The position numbers and the translations under genes were made by a program. Shown here one piece after another: positions 61,153 to 64,000 of a DNA stretch of 64,000 nt. Source of the stretch: Flavobacterium sp. Leaf82 (GTDB lineage: Bacteria > Bacteroidota > Bacteroidia > Flavobacteriales > Flavobacteriaceae); the NCBI RefSeq assembly GCF_001422725.1, contig NZ_LMMA01000001.1, positions 312,691-376,690 of the forward strand. The letters run 5' to 3'. The notes under the pieces were generated by a model, which searched no databases, was not told the origin of the DNA, and worked only from the letters and a program-made list of their open reading frames with translations. Position 1 is the stretch's first letter; each line of letters starts with the position of its first letter.

Positions 61153-62445
61153 TTACTGCGAACTACTAATCGATAATTCCTCAATATCTTTATAATCCGT
61201 ATAAGATGAAGTGATCACAGATTCTCCTTCTTTTAAACCTTCCAGAACTTCATAATACGAAGGATTTTCACGTCCTAATTTTATGTTTCTCCTTACGGTT
61301 TTATTTCCTTTTACGACAAAAATCCATTTTCCAGCGGTTTCCTGATTAAAACTTCCTTTTTGAATTACAAGAGTTTTGTTTTTCTCTGATAAAATTAGTT
61401 TCACACCAAAACTAAGTCCGTCTTGCAAAACGATATTCTCTTTAGATGTAAAAGCCAATTCTACTATAAAATGTCCGCCTTTTACTTCCGGAATTACCTT
61501 AGTAACCAATACTTCCAGATTTTTTCCTTTAAATTCTACCTGACCTTTTAAACCTTCACGTACTTTTTCCAGATAAAATTCATCAATTTCAGCAGTTAGT
61601 TTATAACCTTGCTTAGAATCTATTTTTCCAATGCTTTCTCCGGCTTGAAATGTTTTTCCTAAAACAGGCTGAAATGAAGTCAGTCGACCAGATTCTGGAG
61701 CAATAATCAAGAAGTTCTTTTTATTATTTCTTAAAATATCCAGACTTTTTTCCATCGTTTGAATCGAATGATTGATTTGCGAAATCTGAATTTGATTCGT
61801 TTGTTTTTCTTTCTGGATACTTTGCTGAATCGTTCTTTTTCGTTCTTCCTGAAAACGAAGGCTTTCTTTAAAAGTGTTCCAGTCATTTTTAGAAATCACC
61901 TCTTTTTCATATAATCTCGCATTCATATCATATAATCTTTTAGCATCATTATAATCATGTTCGATCAAAACCAAATCTTTGTTGAGGTTTAATTCCTGAT
62001 TTCTAATGTTTAGTTTTCCCGTATTCAAATTATTGATTTGTTCGATAATTGCTGTTTCCTGAGTCAGGTAATTAAGCTCCGTATTTGGATTATACAAACG
62101 TGCCAGCGATTGACCTTTAGTAACCATTGCACCATTTTCGACAAAAATCTCTTTTACAGATCCTCCTTCTGTAACATTTACAAGCATCACATTCAAAGGT
62201 TCTACTTTTGCCTGAAAAACAACAAAATCTTCAAAAAAGGCTTTTTCAACTTTTTGAATACTTAGTTCTTCAGCTTTTACATTTAAACTTCTTTTAGTGT
62301 TAAACGAAAAAAAGACGATCGTTGCCAAAGCTAAAAAAACTCCAATTGTTATTGTGAGATATCTAAATTTTCTATTTTTACGAGGAATTACTTTGTCCAT
62401 TTTTTTAATAATTTGCTGATTACCAATAGGTAAATACTGTGCCAT
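61153..62445 (-). CDS. HlyD/RND-type periplasmic adaptor
   Basis: 430 residues. A basic cytosolic start and one membrane helix near 28-46 (LTITIGVFLALATIVFFSF), then a lipoyl domain (VNVTEGGSVKEIFVENGAMV), a long coiled-coil hairpin (about 110-230), the matching lipoyl half (IIAPESGRLTSFQPVLGKTF) and beta-barrels (GENPSYYEVLEGLKEGESVI typical of the family). It links the MacB-like exporter to an outer-membrane channel encoded elsewhere. First gene of the export operon, divergent from the NtrC-type regulator that probably controls it. Confidence 0.92.
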   Translation of the reverse strand: MAQYLPIGNQQIIKKMDKVIPRKNRKFRYLTITIGVFLALATIVFFSFNTKRSLNVKAEELSIQKVEKAFFEDFVVFQAKVEPLNVMLVNVTEGGSVKEIFVENGAMVTKGQSLARLYNPNTELNYLTQETAIIEQINNLNTGKLNIRNQELNLNKDLVLIEHDYNDAKRLYDMNARLYEKEVISKNDWNTFKESLRFQEERKRTIQQSIQKEKQTNQIQISQINHSIQTMEKSLDILRNNKKNFLIIAPESGRLTSFQPVLGKTFQAGESIGKIDSKQGYKLTAEIDEFYLEKVREGLKGQVEFKGKNLEVLVTKVIPEVKGGHFIVELAFTSKENIVLQDGLSFGVKLILSEKNKTLVIQKGSFNQETAGKWIFVVKGNKTVRRNIKLGRENPSYYEVLEGLKEGESVITSSYTDYKDIEELSISSSQ

Positions 62446-62507
62446 AAAAATTATTATTTGTAAAGTATTGATTTTAAAGAAGCTTTAAAAACCGTTCAAA
62501 AAACAAG

Positions 62508-62545
62508 TGTTCGATAATGAACAGTTGACCGTTCGTAATCGAACA
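62508..62545. promoter_or_regulatory. Palindromic operator between adaptor and regulator genes
   Basis: TGTTCGATAATGAAC (62508-62522) and GTTCGTAATCGAACA (62531-62545) form an inverted pair matching at 13 of 15 positions. It sits 13 bp before the regulator start and 63 bp before the adaptor start. It fits a binding site (enhancer) for a dimeric Fis-type DNA-binding domain, likely that of the adjacent NtrC-type regulator. I saw no clear -24/-12 promoter. Confidence 0.7.
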
Positions 62546-62557
62546 AAAAAATAAACC

Positions 62558-63916
62558 ATGCGAAAAAAACAAGCCCAAATATTAATTGTAGACGATCAGG
62601 AAGAAATTCTTTTTTCGGCAAAAATGATTCTCAAAAAACATTTTGAAACGATTTTTACGGCAAATAGTCCAAAAAAAATCATTTCTATTTTAAGTGAAAA
62701 TGAAATAAACGTGGTTTTGTTAGACATGAATTACAGAATTGGTTTTGAAGATGGGCGAGAAGGCATTCATTGGCTAAAAGAAATTAAAATACTTTCGCCA
62801 CAAACCATTGTGATTTTAATGACCGCATTTGGAAAAATTGATACCGCAGTTGAAGGAATAAAAATTGGTGCATTTGATTATGTTTTGAAACCGTGGCACA
62901 ACGAAAAATTATTAGAAACAATTGATAAGGCTGTAGCCGAAAGCAGAAAAAACAATAAAAAAGTAGTAGAAGAAAAACCAGCAAAAAATTATTTTGTTGG
63001 AAATTCCCTTAAAATAAAGCAAGCCTATACAATTGCAGAAAGAGTTGCCAGAACAGATGCGAATGTTTTAATATTAGGAGAAAACGGAACAGGAAAATAT
63101 GTTTTCGCAGAATTTATTCACCTCAATTCAGAACGAAAAGAACAGCCTTTTATACATGTCGATTTAGGTTCTTTGAGCGATAATTTATTCGAAAGTGAAC
63201 TTTTTGGTTACGCAAAAGGGGCTTTTACAGATGCTAAAACAGACACGCCGGGAAGATTTGAAACCGCGCAAAACGGAACCATTTTTCTCGATGAAATAGG
63301 GAATATTCCGCTGCATTTACAGTCTAAATTATTACATGTCCTGCAAACCAAAACCGTTACACGATTAGGAGAAAGCAAAGCAAGACCATTGAATGTACGT
63401 ATTATTGCAGCAACCAACAGCGATCTAAAAGCTGAGGTAAAAAACAAAACGTTTCGTGAAGATTTGCTGTATCGCATTAATACAATGGAAATTTATTTGC
63501 CATCGTTACGCGAACGAAAAGATGATATTGTACCAATGGCTGATTTTATCCTCGATAAAATTGCCCAAAAATACAATCATGGTCCCGAAGCTTCGGGATG
63601 GCGTTTTGAAGATAATGTTGCCCCATATTTAGAAAAATATCCCTGGAAAGGAAATATCCGTGAACTTGAAAATAAAATCGAACGCGCTTTGATTTTGTCT
63701 GATAATAATATGATTTCTGTAACGAATCTTGATATTCTTGATTTTGAAGAAATTCAGGAAAATGATGAAAACCCGCTATCAGAAATGGAAAAAAGTGCAA
63801 TCGAAAAAACACTCTTCAAATACAATGGAAATATTAGTAAAACTGCCGAAGAACTCGGATTGTCAAGAGCCGCGTTGTACAGAAGAATTGAGAAATACGA
63901 TTTAAAAAATATCTAA
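62558..63916 (+). CDS. NtrC-family sigma-54-dependent response regulator
   Basis: 452 residues. Receiver domain with acidic pocket VDDQEE and phosphorylated Asp56 (VVLLDMNYR), Thr and Lys of the switch (LMTAFGK; VLKPW). AAA+ domain: Walker A LGENGTGKYVF, sigma-54-contact loop GAFTDA at 221-226 (the canonical GAFTGA has Gly where this has Asp225), Walker B GTIFLDEIGN, and R-finger region. C-terminal Fis-type helix-turn-helix (GNISKTAEELGLSRAALYRR). Divergent from the adaptor-ATPase-permease operon it probably activates; a kinase gene follows after about 13 bp. Confidence 0.93.
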   Translation: MRKKQAQILIVDDQEEILFSAKMILKKHFETIFTANSPKKIISILSENEINVVLLDMNYRIGFEDGREGIHWLKEIKILSPQTIVILMTAFGKIDTAVEGIKIGAFDYVLKPWHNEKLLETIDKAVAESRKNNKKVVEEKPAKNYFVGNSLKIKQAYTIAERVARTDANVLILGENGTGKYVFAEFIHLNSERKEQPFIHVDLGSLSDNLFESELFGYAKGAFTDAKTDTPGRFETAQNGTIFLDEIGNIPLHLQSKLLHVLQTKTVTRLGESKARPLNVRIIAATNSDLKAEVKNKTFREDLLYRINTMEIYLPSLRERKDDIVPMADFILDKIAQKYNHGPEASGWRFEDNVAPYLEKYPWKGNIRELENKIERALILSDNNMISVTNLDILDFEEIQENDENPLSEMEKSAIEKTLFKYNGNISKTAEELGLSRAALYRRIEKYDLKNI

Positions 63917-63929
63917 GAACAGGAGAGAA

Positions 63930-64000
63930 ATGATAGAATTAATTTTAACATTAATAACTTTAAGTTTAGTTGGCACTCTTATTTACTTGTTTCGATATAG
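63930..64000 (+). CDS. Start of probable sensor histidine kinase (cut by window end)
   Basis: An ATG at 63930, 13 bp after the regulator stop and behind a purine-rich AGGAGAG, opens a frame coding for a hydrophobic N-terminus (MIELILTLITLSLVGTLIYL, FRY) to the window edge. Position next to an NtrC-type regulator suggests its membrane kinase partner; the kinase domain itself is not visible. Confidence 0.6.
   Translation, partial: MIELILTLITLSLVGTLIYLFRY

Noticed and set aside
63930..64000. A TGGCAC word near 63970 as a sigma-54 promoter
   Set aside because: The -12 part (TTGC) is absent at the needed distance and the word lies inside the kinase gene.

Overview
The window looks like chromosome of a Flavobacterium-type member of the Bacteroidota. 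Evidence: AT-rich DNA, promoters of the TTG-N19/21-TAnnTTTG type, a MurF-alanine racemase fusion, a DnaE with its own N-terminal DEDD exonuclease, an S16 protein with a long Ala-rich tail, a TonB receptor with a carboxypeptidase-like N-terminal domain, and intergenic palindromes typical of flavobacteria. I saw no rRNA, tRNA, CRISPR array, transposase or integrase. Most of the window is ordinary core genome, with two accessory-looking clusters.

Layout. 1-4.7 kb (minus): partial XRE regulator, cytosolic histidine kinase with a 21-residue repeat coiled coil, GNAT acetyltransferase, nitrilase-family amidohydrolase, AraC regulator. 4.9-11.0 kb (plus): tight, partly overlapping seven-gene polyamine-type cluster: SpeD-like AdoMet decarboxylase, zinc-ribbon DUF4178 protein, a 59-aa membrane peptide, a DUF350 protein, a membrane-anchored spermidine-synthase-like enzyme, a twin-arginine FAD amine-oxidase-like protein and a His-containing multipass protein. 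The parts suggest formation and later oxidation of an aminopropyl compound at the envelope. 11.0-15.8 kb: SGNH lipoprotein, DUF3050 protein, glutaryl-CoA-type dehydrogenase, TPR/AraC regulator.

15.9-22.3 kb: peptide export cluster. Three paralogous short peptides with double-glycine leaders and a shared PTKGNGNG core lie on the minus strand. Facing them are a VKOR-thioredoxin protein, a Cys-rich double-glycine peptide, a C39-peptidase ABC exporter and an HlyD-type adaptor. The exporter would cleave leaders after GG and export the cores; the VKOR-thioredoxin protein probably forms disulfides in the Cys-rich one.

22.3-30.6 kb: tRNA methyltransferase, rimM, rpsP, a lipoprotein, an RRM protein and a leuC-leuD-(leuA/cimA-type)-leuB operon behind a good promoter. 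31-33 kb: AraC and SDR genes around a nested palindrome. 33.5-38.1 kb: dnaE. 38.3-47.6 kb: two outer-membrane barrels, a Gfo/Idh oxidoreductase, prolyl oligopeptidase, a TonB receptor with a His/Cys-rich small partner, and a membrane protein. 47.7-57.7 kb: murF-alr, mscL, asd, SUKH and CbrC proteins, ferredoxin, a secreted protein, NifU, Mrp, L,D-transpeptidase. 57.7-64.0 kb: MacB-like export system (permease, ATPase, adaptor) divergent from an NtrC-type regulator and the start of its probable partner kinase, with a palindromic operator between them.

Several intergenic gaps carry inverted-repeat elements (one hairpin motif occurs twice), which explain some small open frames that are probably not genes.
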